64,000 nt of DNA from assembly GCF_002215215.1 (NCBI RefSeq), contig NZ_CP018632.1:6692501-6756500 (forward strand). The letters are read 5' to 3'. Positions 20,411-29,353 of the stretch are shown here, in pieces (the first letter of the stretch is position 1; every line of letters begins with the position of its first letter). The position numbers were made by a program, and so were the translations under genes. This DNA comes from Granulosicoccus antarcticus IMCC3135 (GTDB lineage: Bacteria; Pseudomonadota; Gammaproteobacteria; Granulosicoccales; Granulosicoccaceae). The notes under the pieces are model-generated. The model ran no database searches and was not told the DNA's origin. It worked only from the letters and a program-made list of their open reading frames with translations.

Positions 20411-20448
20411 GCTTGTACACCGAGTTTTCCCCAGAACTCGCTCGCAAA

Positions 20449-20495
20449 CCACAAGATATAGTATCAAAACACTTATCCAGCCCAATATATAGTGG
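20449..20495 (+). promoter_or_regulatory. Distal tandem pair of NrdR-box-like palindromes
   Basis: Two 16-bp imperfect palindromes lie at 20449-20464 (CCACAAGATATAGTAT) and 20480-20495 (GCCCAATATATAGTGG). Both resemble the NrdR consensus, roughly ACACWATATATWGTGT. Their 31-bp offset, three helical turns, is the typical spacing of NrdR box pairs upstream of ribonucleotide reductase genes. NrdR represses these genes when dATP/ATP is bound. Confidence 0.6.
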
Positions 20496-20594
20496 TTTTT
20501 GACGTTGACCGGGCACGATACCAGCGATACACTTCGCGACCGCTCTGGGTTGTCTGCGATTCATATTGCGGTAGCAATTCACGATGCATTTTCT

Positions 20595-20642
20595 ACACTA
20601 TATGTTGCGCATGGAAGCGCATCAGCACACACTATGTTGTGT
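20595..20642 (+). promoter_or_regulatory. Proximal tandem pair of NrdR-box-like palindromes
   Basis: Two 16-bp elements lie at 20595-20610 (ACACTATATGTTGCGC) and 20627-20642 (ACACACTATGTTGTGT), 32 bp apart. The second has perfect ACAC/GTGT arms. They lie 85-130 bp before the nrdJ start, a usual position for NrdR repression. No cobalamin riboswitch motif was found here. The rest of 20031-20727 holds AT-rich sequence, with no gene I can support. Confidence 0.65.
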
Positions 20643-20727
20643 TCACAAGGAATTTGAGTGCCAACTGAATTTACTTGCATGGCCTACCGATAGGGGGTCT
20701 GCAGACACTAGGAGACTCCCTACGAAC

Positions 20728-23700
20728 ATGAGCAATGTTGACGTTCTGTCGATCAAAGACACCCCTGCCAAGACAGCTTTGGCCAGATTGCCTCTGCAGG
20801 AAACCTCACTGGACATCTGGGACAAGAAATACCGTCTCAAGACCAAGGAAGGCGAGAATGTCGATCAGACCATCAATGACACCTTCGTGCGTGTTGCTCG
20901 CGCTCTGGCCGATGTAGAAACCAACGAAGAAGATCGCGAACTCTGGTACGAGGAGTTCATCTGGGCCTTGGAACAGGGCGCCATTCCTGCTGGTCGCATC
21001 ACCTCCAATGCAGGTGCTCTGGCTCATAAGCCAGCCACCTCCACCATCAACTGCACCGTCAGTGGCACGATTGTCGACTCAATGGACGACATTCTGGGCA
21101 AGGTGCACGAGGCAGGCCTGACACTCAAGGCTGGCTGTGGCATCGGCTACGATTTCTCGACTCTGCGCCCACGTGGTGCCTATGTCTCAGGTGCCGGCGC
21201 GTATACATCCGGCCCGCTGTCGTTCATGGATATATTCGACAAGATGTGTTTCACGGTCTCCTCCGCGGGTGGTCGACGTGGCGCACAGATGGGCACCTTC
21301 GATGTTCGTCACCCGGACGTGCTCGAATTCATCAAAGCCAAGCGTGAAGACGGCCGTCTGCGTCAGTTCAACCTGTCCCTGTTGATTACAGAAGATTTCA
21401 TCCAGGCGGTGAAGGCTGACGAGCAGTGGCAACTGGCTTTCCCGATTCGCCAGAAAGAGCTTGATGATGGTGATATCCAGCTCGACGACCCGGATCAGAT
21501 CGTCTGGCGCGACTGGCCATCCCATGTGAATGTAGTGGCTAATGAGGAAGGTCTTGTGGCCTGCCGCATCTACAAGCAGATGCCAGCCCGACGCCTGTGG
21601 GATCTGATCATGGCGTCTACCTACGATTTCGCAGAGCCCGGCTTCATCCTGATCGACAAGGTCAACGAGATGAACAACAACTGGTTTGACGAATCCATCC
21701 GTGCTACAAATCCATGTGTTACCGCTTCAACCTGGGTTCAGACCAGCAATGGCGCACGCCAGGTCAGCGAACTGATCGGCCAGCCATTCACGGCAATAGT
21801 CGATGGTCAGGCGCATGCGAGCGGCGAGGAAGGCTTTTTCAAGACGGCTCACAAAGACATTGTGACGTTGGCAACCTCTGAAGGACATAGCCTGAATCTG
21901 ACAGCCGATCATCGCCTCAGACGGGTCAGCTCGTTCACACGCGACACAACAAAAACCGAGTGGTGTGCAGCTGGGGATCTGATTCCCGGTGACCGTGTAT
22001 TACTCAATGACCACCGCTCTAATGCACAGTGGGATGGCGCCTTGAGTGAGTCGGAAGGTTATCTTCTGGGACTACTGATTGGTGATGGCACACTCAAGAG
22101 CGACAAGGCGGTGCTCTCGGTGTGGGAACAACAGGCTCAGGTGAACGGCCCGGCGGCAGGACTTACCGCTGGTGTATGTGCAGTCATGGAACAGGCTGAA
22201 GCCGCGGCTCGCACTCTGCCGCATCGAGCCGATTTTGCCGGTTGGCAGAAGATCGCTGGCCGTGGTGAATATCGACTGGCTACGAGCGCATTGAAAACTC
22301 TGGCTCATGCGACGGGCATGCAGGTGGGCGACAAGGCTGTCAGTTCGTCAATGGAGAAATCCTCTTCCGCTGCCTATGTCGGATTCCTGCGCGGCTTTTT
22401 CGACGCCGATGGTTCGGTACAGGGCACTCAGGCGAAAGGCGTCAGTGTGCGACTGGCCCAATCAGATTTGCCACGCCTTGAAGCGGTCCAACGCATGCTA
22501 CTCAGGCTGGGCATTGCTTCATCCATCTATCAGAATCGACGCACTGCCGGCAGCGCGTTACTACCTGACGGACGCGGTGGCAGCCAGCACTACACAACCA
22601 AAGCGCAACACGAACTGGTGATATCCGGTGAAAACCTGGCTCGATTCAGCTCGACCATCGGTTTCGCAGACACGGATAAACAGTCCTCGCTGGAGTCACT
22701 GCTCAGCAACTACAGTCGTTCACTCAACCGCGAGCGGTTCGTTGCTCGTGTGGCATCAGTCACTGCGGCTGGCCAAGAGGACGTCTATGATGTTCAAGTT
22801 CCGGGCATCAACACCTTCGATGCCAACGGTCTGCATGCGCATAATTGTGGCGAGCAGCCCCTGCCCCCTTATGGCGCCTGCCTGCTTGGTTCCATCAATC
22901 TGACCCGCTTTGTGCTGGACCCCTTTACTGACAAGGCTCGTTTCGACTGGGAGCGTTTTACCCGCACCGTCGAGATCTTTACCCGCATGCTCGACAACGT
23001 TGTTGAAATCAATGGCCTGCCATTGGAACAGCAACGCCGTGAAATCGTACGCAAGCGTCGCCATGGCATGGGCTATCTGGGCCTGGGTTCGTGCATGACG
23101 CTGATGGGCATGAAATACGGCAGCAAGGAATCACTGGCGTTCACCGATGAAGTTACACGTGAGTTGGCCGTTACAGGCTGGCGTGCAGCACTGGCGCTAT
23201 CGAAAGAGAAAGGTCCCGCTCCGATCATGGATGAGACTTTCACCGTAACTGGTGAGATGTTACGCAAGCGACCGGAAATGAAAAAAGACGGCTATTCAAT
23301 TGGCGATGAGGTGCAGGGACGTGTATTGCATGCTCGCTACAGCCGCTATATGCAACGCATTGCCGAAGTCGATCCCAAGCTGGTAAAAGAGCTGGCCGAG
23401 CATGGTGCACGCTTTACTCACCACAGCTCAATCGCCCCGACAGGCACCATCTCATTGTCTCTGGCCAACAACGCCAGTAATGGCATCGAGCCCAGCTTTG
23501 CCCATCACTACGCGCGCAACGTGATTCGTGAAGGTCGCAAGACCAAGGAAAAAGTCGATGTATTCTCCTTCGAACTGCTGGCCTATCAAGCACTGATAAA
23601 TGACAAGGCCCTGCCCTACAGCGATGACCCTGCCTGCCAGCTGCCTGACTACTTCATGTCGGCCGATGACATCACACCCAAGGATCATGTCTCTGTCCAG

Positions 23701-24027
23701 GCAGCCTCCCAGCGTTGGATCGACTCATCGATTTCCAAGACTGCCAATGTCCCGACAAACTTTCCGTTTGCCGATTTCAAGGACATCTATATGTTCGCCT
23801 ATGATCAGGGCCTGAAAGGCTGCACGACATTCCGCTTCAACCCGGAGAACTTTCAAGGCGTGCTGGTCAAAGAGGCAGATCTTGAGAATACCGAATACAA
23901 CTTCACACTCGAGGATGGCTCTGTCGTCAGCGTCAAAGGTAATGAGCAGATCGAATATGACGGAGAGATGCACACCGCCGCCAACCTGTACGATGCCTTG
24001 AAAGAAGGTTACTACGGAAAGTTTTGA
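20728..24027 (+). CDS. nrdJ: Adenosylcobalamin-dependent ribonucleotide reductase, large part (NrdJa), intein-containing
   Basis: Class II reductase makes deoxyribonucleotides with a B12 radical, independent of oxygen. The ATG at 20728 (MSNVDVLSIKD) gives 1099 codons; the frame is open further upstream but unconserved. Removing the intein at residues 330-706 leaves 722 residues, the size of the NrdJa subunit described in Pseudomonas. The extein shows the redox-Cys region STINCTVSGTIVDSM, GCGIGYDFSTLRPRGA, and the active-site NP/CGEQPLPPYG rebuilt across the splice junction. Near the end are GCTTFRFNPEN and EGYYGKF. The C-terminal redox cysteines are not here but in the next gene. Regulation is probably by NrdR. 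Confidence 0.95.
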   Translation: MSNVDVLSIKDTPAKTALARLPLQETSLDIWDKKYRLKTKEGENVDQTINDTFVRVARALADVETNEEDRELWYEEFIWALEQGAIPAGRITSNAGALAHKPATSTINCTVSGTIVDSMDDILGKVHEAGLTLKAGCGIGYDFSTLRPRGAYVSGAGAYTSGPLSFMDIFDKMCFTVSSAGGRRGAQMGTFDVRHPDVLEFIKAKREDGRLRQFNLSLLITEDFIQAVKADEQWQLAFPIRQKELDDGDIQLDDPDQIVWRDWPSHVNVVANEEGLVACRIYKQMPARRLWDLIMASTYDFAEPGFILIDKVNEMNNNWFDESIRATNPCVTASTWVQTSNGARQVSELIGQPFTAIVDGQAHASGEEGFFKTAHKDIVTLATSEGHSLNLTADHRLRRVSSFTRDTTKTEWCAAGDLIPGDRVLLNDHRSNAQWDGALSESEGYLLGLLIGDGTLKSDKAVLSVWEQQAQVNGPAAGLTAGVCAVMEQAEAAARTLPHRADFAGWQKIAGRGEYRLATSALKTLAHATGMQVGDKAVSSSMEKSSSAAYVGFLRGFFDADGSVQGTQAKGVSVRLAQSDLPRLEAVQRMLLRLGIASSIYQNRRTAGSALLPDGRGGSQHYTTKAQHELVISGENLARFSSTIGFADTDKQSSLESLLSNYSRSLNRERFVARVASVTAAGQEDVYDVQVPGINTFDANGLHAHNCGEQPLPPYGACLLGSINLTRFVLDPFTDKARFDWERFTRTVEIFTRMLDNVVEINGLPLEQQRREIVRKRRHGMGYLGLGSCMTLMGMKYGSKESLAFTDEVTRELAVTGWRAALALSKEKGPAPIMDETFTVTGEMLRKRPEMKKDGYSIGDEVQGRVLHARYSRYMQRIAEVDPKLVKELAEHGARFTHHSSIAPTGTISLSLANNASNGIEPSFAHHYARNVIREGRKTKEKVDVFSFELLAYQALINDKALPYSDDPACQLPDYFMSADDITPKDHVSVQAASQRWIDSSISKTANVPTNFPFADFKDIYMFAYDQGLKGCTTFRFNPENFQGVLVKEADLENTEYNFTLEDGSVVSVKGNEQIEYDGEMHTAANLYDALKEGYYGKF
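21715..22845 (+). mobile_element. Intein with LAGLIDADG homing endonuclease inside NrdJ
   Basis: This 1131-bp in-frame insertion encodes 377 residues. It starts with Cys (CVTASTWVQTSNG, block A), has the block B Thr-x-x-His (NLTADHRL) and ends YDVQVPGINTFDANGLHAHN followed by extein Cys+1. These are the residues needed for self-splicing. The two dodecapeptide motifs of a LAGLIDADG endonuclease are visible as GYLLGLLIGDGTL and GFLRGFFDADGSV, each keeping its acidic Asp. The insertion lies just before the catalytic Cys of NPCGEQPL, a known intein target in ribonucleotide reductases. In block F the commonly seen His is Asn (PGINTF). Confidence 0.93.
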
Positions 24028-24038
24028 GGAAGCCCATC

Positions 24039-24782
24039 ATGAAAATTGCAAAGAAAATCGTTGGCTACTCGGTAACAAAACCGACAGACGCCAACAGCGA
24101 CGGCACCGCGTTGACAGATAGTAAATCTGATGACGCGTCAAAGACAGAAGGCCAGTCGGCCGATGTCATCCATATGCACGAGACTCTTGCCCGCCCGCAG
24201 AAGCTGATCGGTTCAACCTACAAGTTGAAAACACCCGACCATGTTTCATCACATGCCATGTACATCACGATCAACGACATCGTGCTGAACGAGGGCACCG
24301 AGCACGAATTGCGACGCCCGTTCGAGGTCTTCATCAACTCGAAGAACCTGGAGCATTACCAGTGGATTGTGGCACTCACGTTGATCATGTCAGCCGTATT
24401 CCGCAAAGGTGGCGATGTCACCTTCCTGGTTGAAGAACTGCGATCGGTGTTCGATCCGCGCGGTGGCTATTGGAACAAGGGCAAGTACATGCCTTCGATC
24501 ATTGCAGAGATTGGTGATGTGATTGAGCACCACCTGATTGATATCGGCATGCTGAAAAGCAACGAGCCCGATGAAGTTCAGGCAAAACTGATCGCTGACA
24601 AGAAAGCCGAGCTGCGAGCCGAGCACAGTGCTGCGCAAGCAGATTCATCGCAGAGCACCGAAGCTGCTGATGAGCCGTGGATGGCTACTGCCACGCTTTG
24701 CAACAAATGCAATACCAAAGCGGTTGTACTGCGCGATGGTTGCCAGACGTGTATGAATTGTGGCGATTCGAAGTGTGGTTGA
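24039..24782 (+). CDS. nrdJb: Ribonucleotide reductase class II, C-terminal subunit (NrdJb)
   Basis: In split class II enzymes this separate chain provides the C-terminal redox tail. The 247-residue product starts at ATG 24039 (MKIAKKIVGYSV) after a GAGGAA ribosome site, 11 bp beyond the nrdJ stop. The region from about 60 to 180 is the TSCPD-type domain found at the end of unsplit NrdJ (RPFEVFINSKNLEHYQW). The extreme C-terminus is Cys-rich (LCNKCNTKAVVLRDGCQTC then MNCGDSKCG), which should re-reduce the active site. A Ser/Glu/Ala-rich linker (about 190-215) precedes it. Confidence 0.88.
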   Translation: MKIAKKIVGYSVTKPTDANSDGTALTDSKSDDASKTEGQSADVIHMHETLARPQKLIGSTYKLKTPDHVSSHAMYITINDIVLNEGTEHELRRPFEVFINSKNLEHYQWIVALTLIMSAVFRKGGDVTFLVEELRSVFDPRGGYWNKGKYMPSIIAEIGDVIEHHLIDIGMLKSNEPDEVQAKLIADKKAELRAEHSAAQADSSQSTEAADEPWMATATLCNKCNTKAVVLRDGCQTCMNCGDSKCG

Positions 24783-24831
24783 TGCCACGTTTGCCGGGTT
24801 GAACCAGGTTTTATCGTTGATTTGAATGTCC

Positions 24832-24859
24832 TTGCCATTGCGAAGGATCGCAATGGCAA
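24832..24859. terminator. Strong hairpin between convergent nrdJb and usher genes
   Basis: A perfect 12-bp stem (24832-24843 with 24848-24859) closes a 4-base AGGA loop. It lies 50 bp after the nrdJb stop and 60 bp from the stop of the oppositely oriented usher gene, so it can serve both. There is no long T-tract, so termination efficiency is uncertain. Confidence 0.55.
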
Positions 24860-24918
24860 TCGATGGTTATTCATTAGTCGTTTAAATCATGGATTAATAT
24901 CAGTGCCAACACCCGGCA

Positions 24919-27882
24919 CTAATCCATACTCCGAACAAGGCACTCCAGACTGTCCGCTTGCAACTGCTGACAAAGCTGATTGGCAGCATCTCTGCCTTGA
25001 CCGGGACCCACGAGCAGACGAGTCATATTCTGATATTGCTCAAAGCGCGGTGTTTTCCCCTCAAACGCCTGTGCGCCCTGGCTTACTCGATTCCAGAAAG
25101 CCTGGGCCAAGTCACGAGTTCCGTACGCACCGAGTTGTACAAACCAGCTCCCCTCCTCTACCGGCGACTCCGGCACAGCTTCTACTTCGGGCTCTGCACT
25201 GGCAAGAACCGGGACAACGGGGGCGATGATGGGCTGGGGCTGTGATTCCTCTTTTTGCGCGAAGGTACCCAGCGTTACTGCTTTTTCCTCGATTGCGCGC
25301 AGGGTGAAATCCAGTCCTCTGATTACACCATTACTGCTGAGCACCGTTAAATTGTCAGGTCGATCCAGTACGCGACCATCGAGCGCATCCTCAAGAGATA
25401 ACTGATAATCACCGGGCTCAATTCCGTCAAAAAGAAAAAAGCCATCGAAAGCGGAGCGTCGTTGAGCAACGACCGCACCGTCGAGTGTTTTCAGCGAAAC
25501 CAATGCACGACTGACGGGCATTTCTTCATCACCATCAGCAGTGACAACATGGCCCTCGAGCTCAACAGTACGAATTATCGGAAAATCGACTACCGCGTAA
25601 CTACCCGGCCGCGGAATGACTGAAACCCCGGGATTCCTCGACCTCAATTCAGTATCGGCAAGTGTTGCCTCCTCAAGCTGAATATCTACCTGTCGATGGG
25701 CTGGCATACGAGATAGATAAGCCAACCCGCGTTCATCAGTCGTTGCGCGTCGCCAAGCCTGTACTCCCTTTATATCAACTCCGGCATACGGCTGACCCAC
25801 GGCTCCATTCTCATCCTCAAACACCCGTACCTCGACGGCCCCTGCGCCGACAGATGCAAGGCTATCGAACCTTGGCATCAGCGTCCCAGGCTGTGGCGCC
25901 AGGGTGGTCGATAGATTGATCAGACCTACCCAACGCTCATCACTGTCATAGCCAACACGGGCATTGATGACTACATGATCGAGCACCCAATTGATTCCCG
26001 CCGCATAGTAGGTAGTATCTATCCGCGGATCATGTCTGATATCCAGGTCCAGACTCAGATTCCTGTCGATGCTCAAACTACCAGTGGCACTCAGATCGAT
26101 CAATTCGGTCTCCGGCTCGAAATCGTAACTGGTTGACAAGCGGAATGACCACGGCTTGATAACGGTGCGGAAATTAGACTGACCCCCTGTCAGCGATGTT
26201 CGTGTCGTGATGCCATTCAGACGCTCATCTGCAGATGAATACCAAAGCGAGGAGGAGAACTGTCCCATACCTGCCAAAGTGGTTGTTGTACCAATGACTG
26301 CGTTGTAGGCCGTACTGTTCTCCTGTTCCCGGGTCTCGGCCTTGAATTTTACGGGAAAGTCAAAAACAGACGATGTGATACCAATACTGGTCTGCCATTT
26401 TTGCGGGGAGCTGGCCAGCTCAGGTTCGTCAAAGTACTGCGTGTAACCCAGATTGAGACTGGTGATGCCCAGTCGGGTACTCAGGGAGGTACTCACCGAG
26501 CTCTGAGCACCGGGCGTGTTGACATAATTGACATTACCGTAGAATCGCGAGGTGCTGATACCTAAACGTGCATTGCTGGATTCCAGCCGCTCACCAGCGA
26601 CCTCTCGGCTGGTAACACCCGCGCCGACAGTCAGGTTGCGCGACAGACCAAAATTGAAACCTCCTGAAAACAATCCATTGCCCGATTCTCCCTCGCCATC
26701 ATTCAAACCAAACACTGTTCGTCCACTCTCTACCGCTGACATCTCATAGCTGATACCGCCGGGAGCAAGCATGCCCAAGCCCAGGAAGTAGACTTCTTCA
26801 CGGGATTCAGTTTCACCGAACGGTCCAAAGAACTTGAGCTCAAAACGGTTTTCACCAAACTGCAGGGGTAAATCCTCAAACACATAACGTCCATCTTGCC
26901 CGGTCGTCTGTATCGTGATCAGCTGACCGTTCTGATAGAGCTCGACATCCCAGTCTGGCAATTGGCTGCCTTCGAGAGTGATGACCTCAAGGTCAAAGCG
27001 CCCACTCTGCTCATTGCGGCCACCTCCACCGCGTAGCAGCAAACCACGCCCCCCCCCTGCACTGACATCGCCTACTTCAACATGGTTCAGTCCCAAAGGA
27101 CCGTCAAAGGCTGTTCGCTCCAGTTTCAGACGTGCTCCGGTCAATGACTCCTCAGACTGCCCAGAGAGCGAGATCGTGGATGTCATCCATCCAAGATCTC
27201 CCCTCGACAACAAGGCATAGTTGGAGCCATAGTCTGCACGGCTGTCAGGAGTTTGGCGAACAGATGAAAAACCCAGACGAAGCTTTGTAGTATGGGGTCC
27301 AAGTAATCGATAAGGCGTTTCCTGCAATGGGAATTGCGCTTCCCGATTACTGGAAGTGCCACCGATCGGATGTTTTCGACGTTGAGTGCGCTTTTGTATC
27401 GGTAGTAATTCGTCAGCCTCTATATTCAGATACAACTCGCGTATGACCGCTGACAGACGCAACGGAAACCACTTCTCCAAAGCCTTTGTCTCTACATACA
27501 GCTCTCCTTCAAACATCACCGCTTCACCTTCGGAGATCGGCCACTGTTGGCCATCACTGACTACCACGGCGTTCTGCAGGTCCAGCGAGAAAAAGCGATC
27601 CTCAGAAATATACCAACCTTCGGCCAAGCCTTGTTCCGCGTCTACCGCAATAAGGAAACCCAGACCATTGGCCAGCTCGTTGAGTGAGACTAGAAACTCT
27701 TCACCACGCTGGTAGCCCAACACATCCAAGTCAAGACGCTCACCGTCAAGGCGCAATTCAAGCAGTAATTCATTTTCCAGCTGCAGCTGAGCAGGTGCTG
27801 TAAAAGCTTGTGTTCCGAAGGTGATGCAGAGAAAAGCGAGAACGAGTCTCCAACCACGAATATATGCACCATCGGTCAACAT
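24919..27882 (-). CDS. Usher-like outer-membrane protein with C-terminal SPOR domain
   Basis: This protein of about 987 residues appears to be the outer-membrane channel of an atypical chaperone-usher locus. The ATG at 27882 has a GGGA ribosome site and leads a signal peptide (cleavage near QAFTA); ATGs at 27909 and 27966 are also in frame. After an N-terminal domain of about 150 residues comes a long beta-rich region (about 190-680) with alternating polar and aromatic strands and a plug-like insert (VELYQNGQLITIQTTGQDGR, then YVFEDLPLQFGENRFELKFF) typical of ushers. Two carboxypeptidase-regulatory-like folds follow (about 690-870). A Pro/Glu linker leads to a SPOR domain (last 75 residues, SWFVQLGAYGTRDLAQAFW). 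SPOR domains bind denuded peptidoglycan and are not part of classical ushers. Confidence 0.75.
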   Translation of the reverse strand: MLTDGAYIRGWRLVLAFLCITFGTQAFTAPAQLQLENELLLELRLDGERLDLDVLGYQRGEEFLVSLNELANGLGFLIAVDAEQGLAEGWYISEDRFFSLDLQNAVVVSDGQQWPISEGEAVMFEGELYVETKALEKWFPLRLSAVIRELYLNIEADELLPIQKRTQRRKHPIGGTSSNREAQFPLQETPYRLLGPHTTKLRLGFSSVRQTPDSRADYGSNYALLSRGDLGWMTSTISLSGQSEESLTGARLKLERTAFDGPLGLNHVEVGDVSAGGGRGLLLRGGGGRNEQSGRFDLEVITLEGSQLPDWDVELYQNGQLITIQTTGQDGRYVFEDLPLQFGENRFELKFFGPFGETESREEVYFLGLGMLAPGGISYEMSAVESGRTVFGLNDGEGESGNGLFSGGFNFGLSRNLTVGAGVTSREVAGERLESSNARLGISTSRFYGNVNYVNTPGAQSSVSTSLSTRLGITSLNLGYTQYFDEPELASSPQKWQTSIGITSSVFDFPVKFKAETREQENSTAYNAVIGTTTTLAGMGQFSSSLWYSSADERLNGITTRTSLTGGQSNFRTVIKPWSFRLSTSYDFEPETELIDLSATGSLSIDRNLSLDLDIRHDPRIDTTYYAAGINWVLDHVVINARVGYDSDERWVGLINLSTTLAPQPGTLMPRFDSLASVGAGAVEVRVFEDENGAVGQPYAGVDIKGVQAWRRATTDERGLAYLSRMPAHRQVDIQLEEATLADTELRSRNPGVSVIPRPGSYAVVDFPIIRTVELEGHVVTADGDEEMPVSRALVSLKTLDGAVVAQRRSAFDGFFLFDGIEPGDYQLSLEDALDGRVLDRPDNLTVLSSNGVIRGLDFTLRAIEEKAVTLGTFAQKEESQPQPIIAPVVPVLASAEPEVEAVPESPVEEGSWFVQLGAYGTRDLAQAFWNRVSQGAQAFEGKTPRFEQYQNMTRLLVGPGQGRDAANQLCQQLQADSLECLVRSMD

Positions 27883-27966
27883 AACTTTTCCCAGGATATA
27901 TCTGCTCATCACCCCGGCGTTAGCCAAAGCGTTCGTGATAGATGAGCAAAGATAAGGCCCGATCAA

Positions 27967-28576
27967 CTACCAAGGGGTGTCCTGAAGCCGTATCACGGCT
28001 CTAGAAAACAGAATAAAACACCGACGACGAGTCTCTGTATTCAGGCGCTCATGCACACAGCCTTTGAAGGCCCGCTTGCACACAGCCTTTTGGGTGGGCC
28101 TTGAGCAGTCGGTGTCTCTGTTCACTTACCACGCGACAATGTCGGGTGGAAAACCACGTGACTGATCATGAGCTAGCGGTTCCCATTGGTCAGGACTGGA
28201 TCTACAAGATCGTTGCCACCTTGCACATTGATTACGCAAAACCAACGTCTGTCACCTCATTGAGGCCCTCATACCGATTACCCAATCAAGCTCTATATCT
28301 GTCCAAAACTCACTATTGACCCACGAGATAAATCGGTAGCAGTACGCAGAAAAATGTCCTGAACCAGCAGATTTTGAGCCTCAGTTACGGTTTTCTGGTA
28401 CAGACGATGATTACTGACTCAGTTTTTTTCCATTCTACCGTTACTTATCTCAAGGTAACCTTTTCAGGTCAACGGCGGACTACTCTGAACCAGACCTTTT
28501 GGTGCTTACAAGCTAGTACGTAGACCGCTGAAGGTACACGTGCAACAAAAGAAATAACTTTTAACTTCAGGACCTT
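27967..28576. other. Divergent intergenic region of the fimbria-like locus
   Basis: This 610-bp stretch separates the usher (minus) from the subunit genes (plus) and should hold promoters for both. A 25-bp tandem near-repeat beginning GCACACAGCCTTT lies at 28053-28102. I see no supported gene and no recognised operator or riboswitch. Confidence 0.5.
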
Positions 28577-29299
28577 ATGATGATGATGATGAATATACGT
28601 AAACAACATTTGGCAGTTGCCGTAGCCGGTACGCTCAGCCTGATGGCCTCCACTGCTCAGGCTGCCGAGTTCACAGCAAGCACTACTTTGCAAAACACGC
28701 TGGCAGTTACTGCCATATCCCCATTGGACATTGGTACGGTCTTTGCTGCAAGCACCGGCGCAGATATCGGTGACGGCGTGGGAGTCATGAATATTGCCGG
28801 GGATGGGACCGTAGACTACACGAACTCGTCGACTACAATAAAGCTGATGAGCTTGGGAACTCCCGTGCCGGCGCAAGGATCTGTTGATTCGGCATCCGAC
28901 TTTAAACTGATCCTGCCGGACACGAATCTTTTCCTTGCAACTACATTTGCCGACGGTAGTGGAACCCTTGAGGCCGCTTTCAGTGACGCCAACTTAGGGA
29001 ATGCCGGCTATGAAGCAGTCGAACTCAGGGTCTCAGCCGATGATACTATCCCTGCTCTCTATCTTGTACATTTCAAGGTTGGAGACGTTAGTGGTGGCGC
29101 AGCATCGGAAGACGGAACCGCAAATGATGGAATATGGGACGTAGACATGGACTTCGGTGAGACGACCTATGTTTTCAATATCGGTGCGACCGTCGTCACA
29201 CAACCTGGAATCGAGTCCGCAACGGGTGCGGCGGATGGTGATCTAGCATACGAAGAAGGTACCTACTCCGGCACATTCGAGGTTACTGCATCCTACTAG
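28577..29299 (+). CDS. DUF4402-type secreted subunit (probable major surface subunit)
   Basis: The 240-residue product has a signal peptide (cleavage after AQA, about residue 30) and a single beta-rich DUF4402-like domain. It starts with the N-terminal strand FTASTTLQNTLAVTAISPLDIGTVF and ends with the characteristic YSGTFEVTASY. It is very acidic and lacks Cys, as many surface subunits do. The gene begins with five consecutive ATG codons (28577-28591), so the exact start is ambiguous. A terminator just downstream suggests it is expressed as a single, perhaps abundant, transcript. The subunit role is inferred from the neighbouring chaperone and usher. Confidence 0.75.
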   Translation: MMMMMNIRKQHLAVAVAGTLSLMASTAQAAEFTASTTLQNTLAVTAISPLDIGTVFAASTGADIGDGVGVMNIAGDGTVDYTNSSTTIKLMSLGTPVPAQGSVDSASDFKLILPDTNLFLATTFADGSGTLEAAFSDANLGNAGYEAVELRVSADDTIPALYLVHFKVGDVSGGAASEDGTANDGIWDVDMDFGETTYVFNIGATVVTQPGIESATGAADGDLAYEEGTYSGTFEVTASY

Positions 29300-29324
29300 A
29301 ACGGACTAGGCCATGCTGAGAAAG

Positions 29325-29353
29325 AAAGGGGGCGTTAAAAGCGCCCCTTTTTC
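29325..29353 (+). terminator. Rho-independent terminator after the DUF4402 subunit gene
   Basis: A GC-rich stem (GGGGCG at 29329-29334 with CGCCCC at 29342-29347, extended by A-T and G-T pairs) is followed by a run of T residues. It lies 26 bp after the stop codon and should separate this gene from the downstream chaperone genes. Confidence 0.85.

Noticed and set aside
20031..20727. Possible cobalamin riboswitch upstream of the B12-dependent reductase
   Set aside because: The conserved B12-box core and its flanking pairing are not visible; NrdR-box palindromes explain the structure seen.
20584..20727. Longer N-terminus for NrdJ starting at 20584
   Set aside because: The extra 48 residues are unlike the family, are rich in Cys and His, and overlap the NrdR boxes; ATG 20728 gives the expected start.
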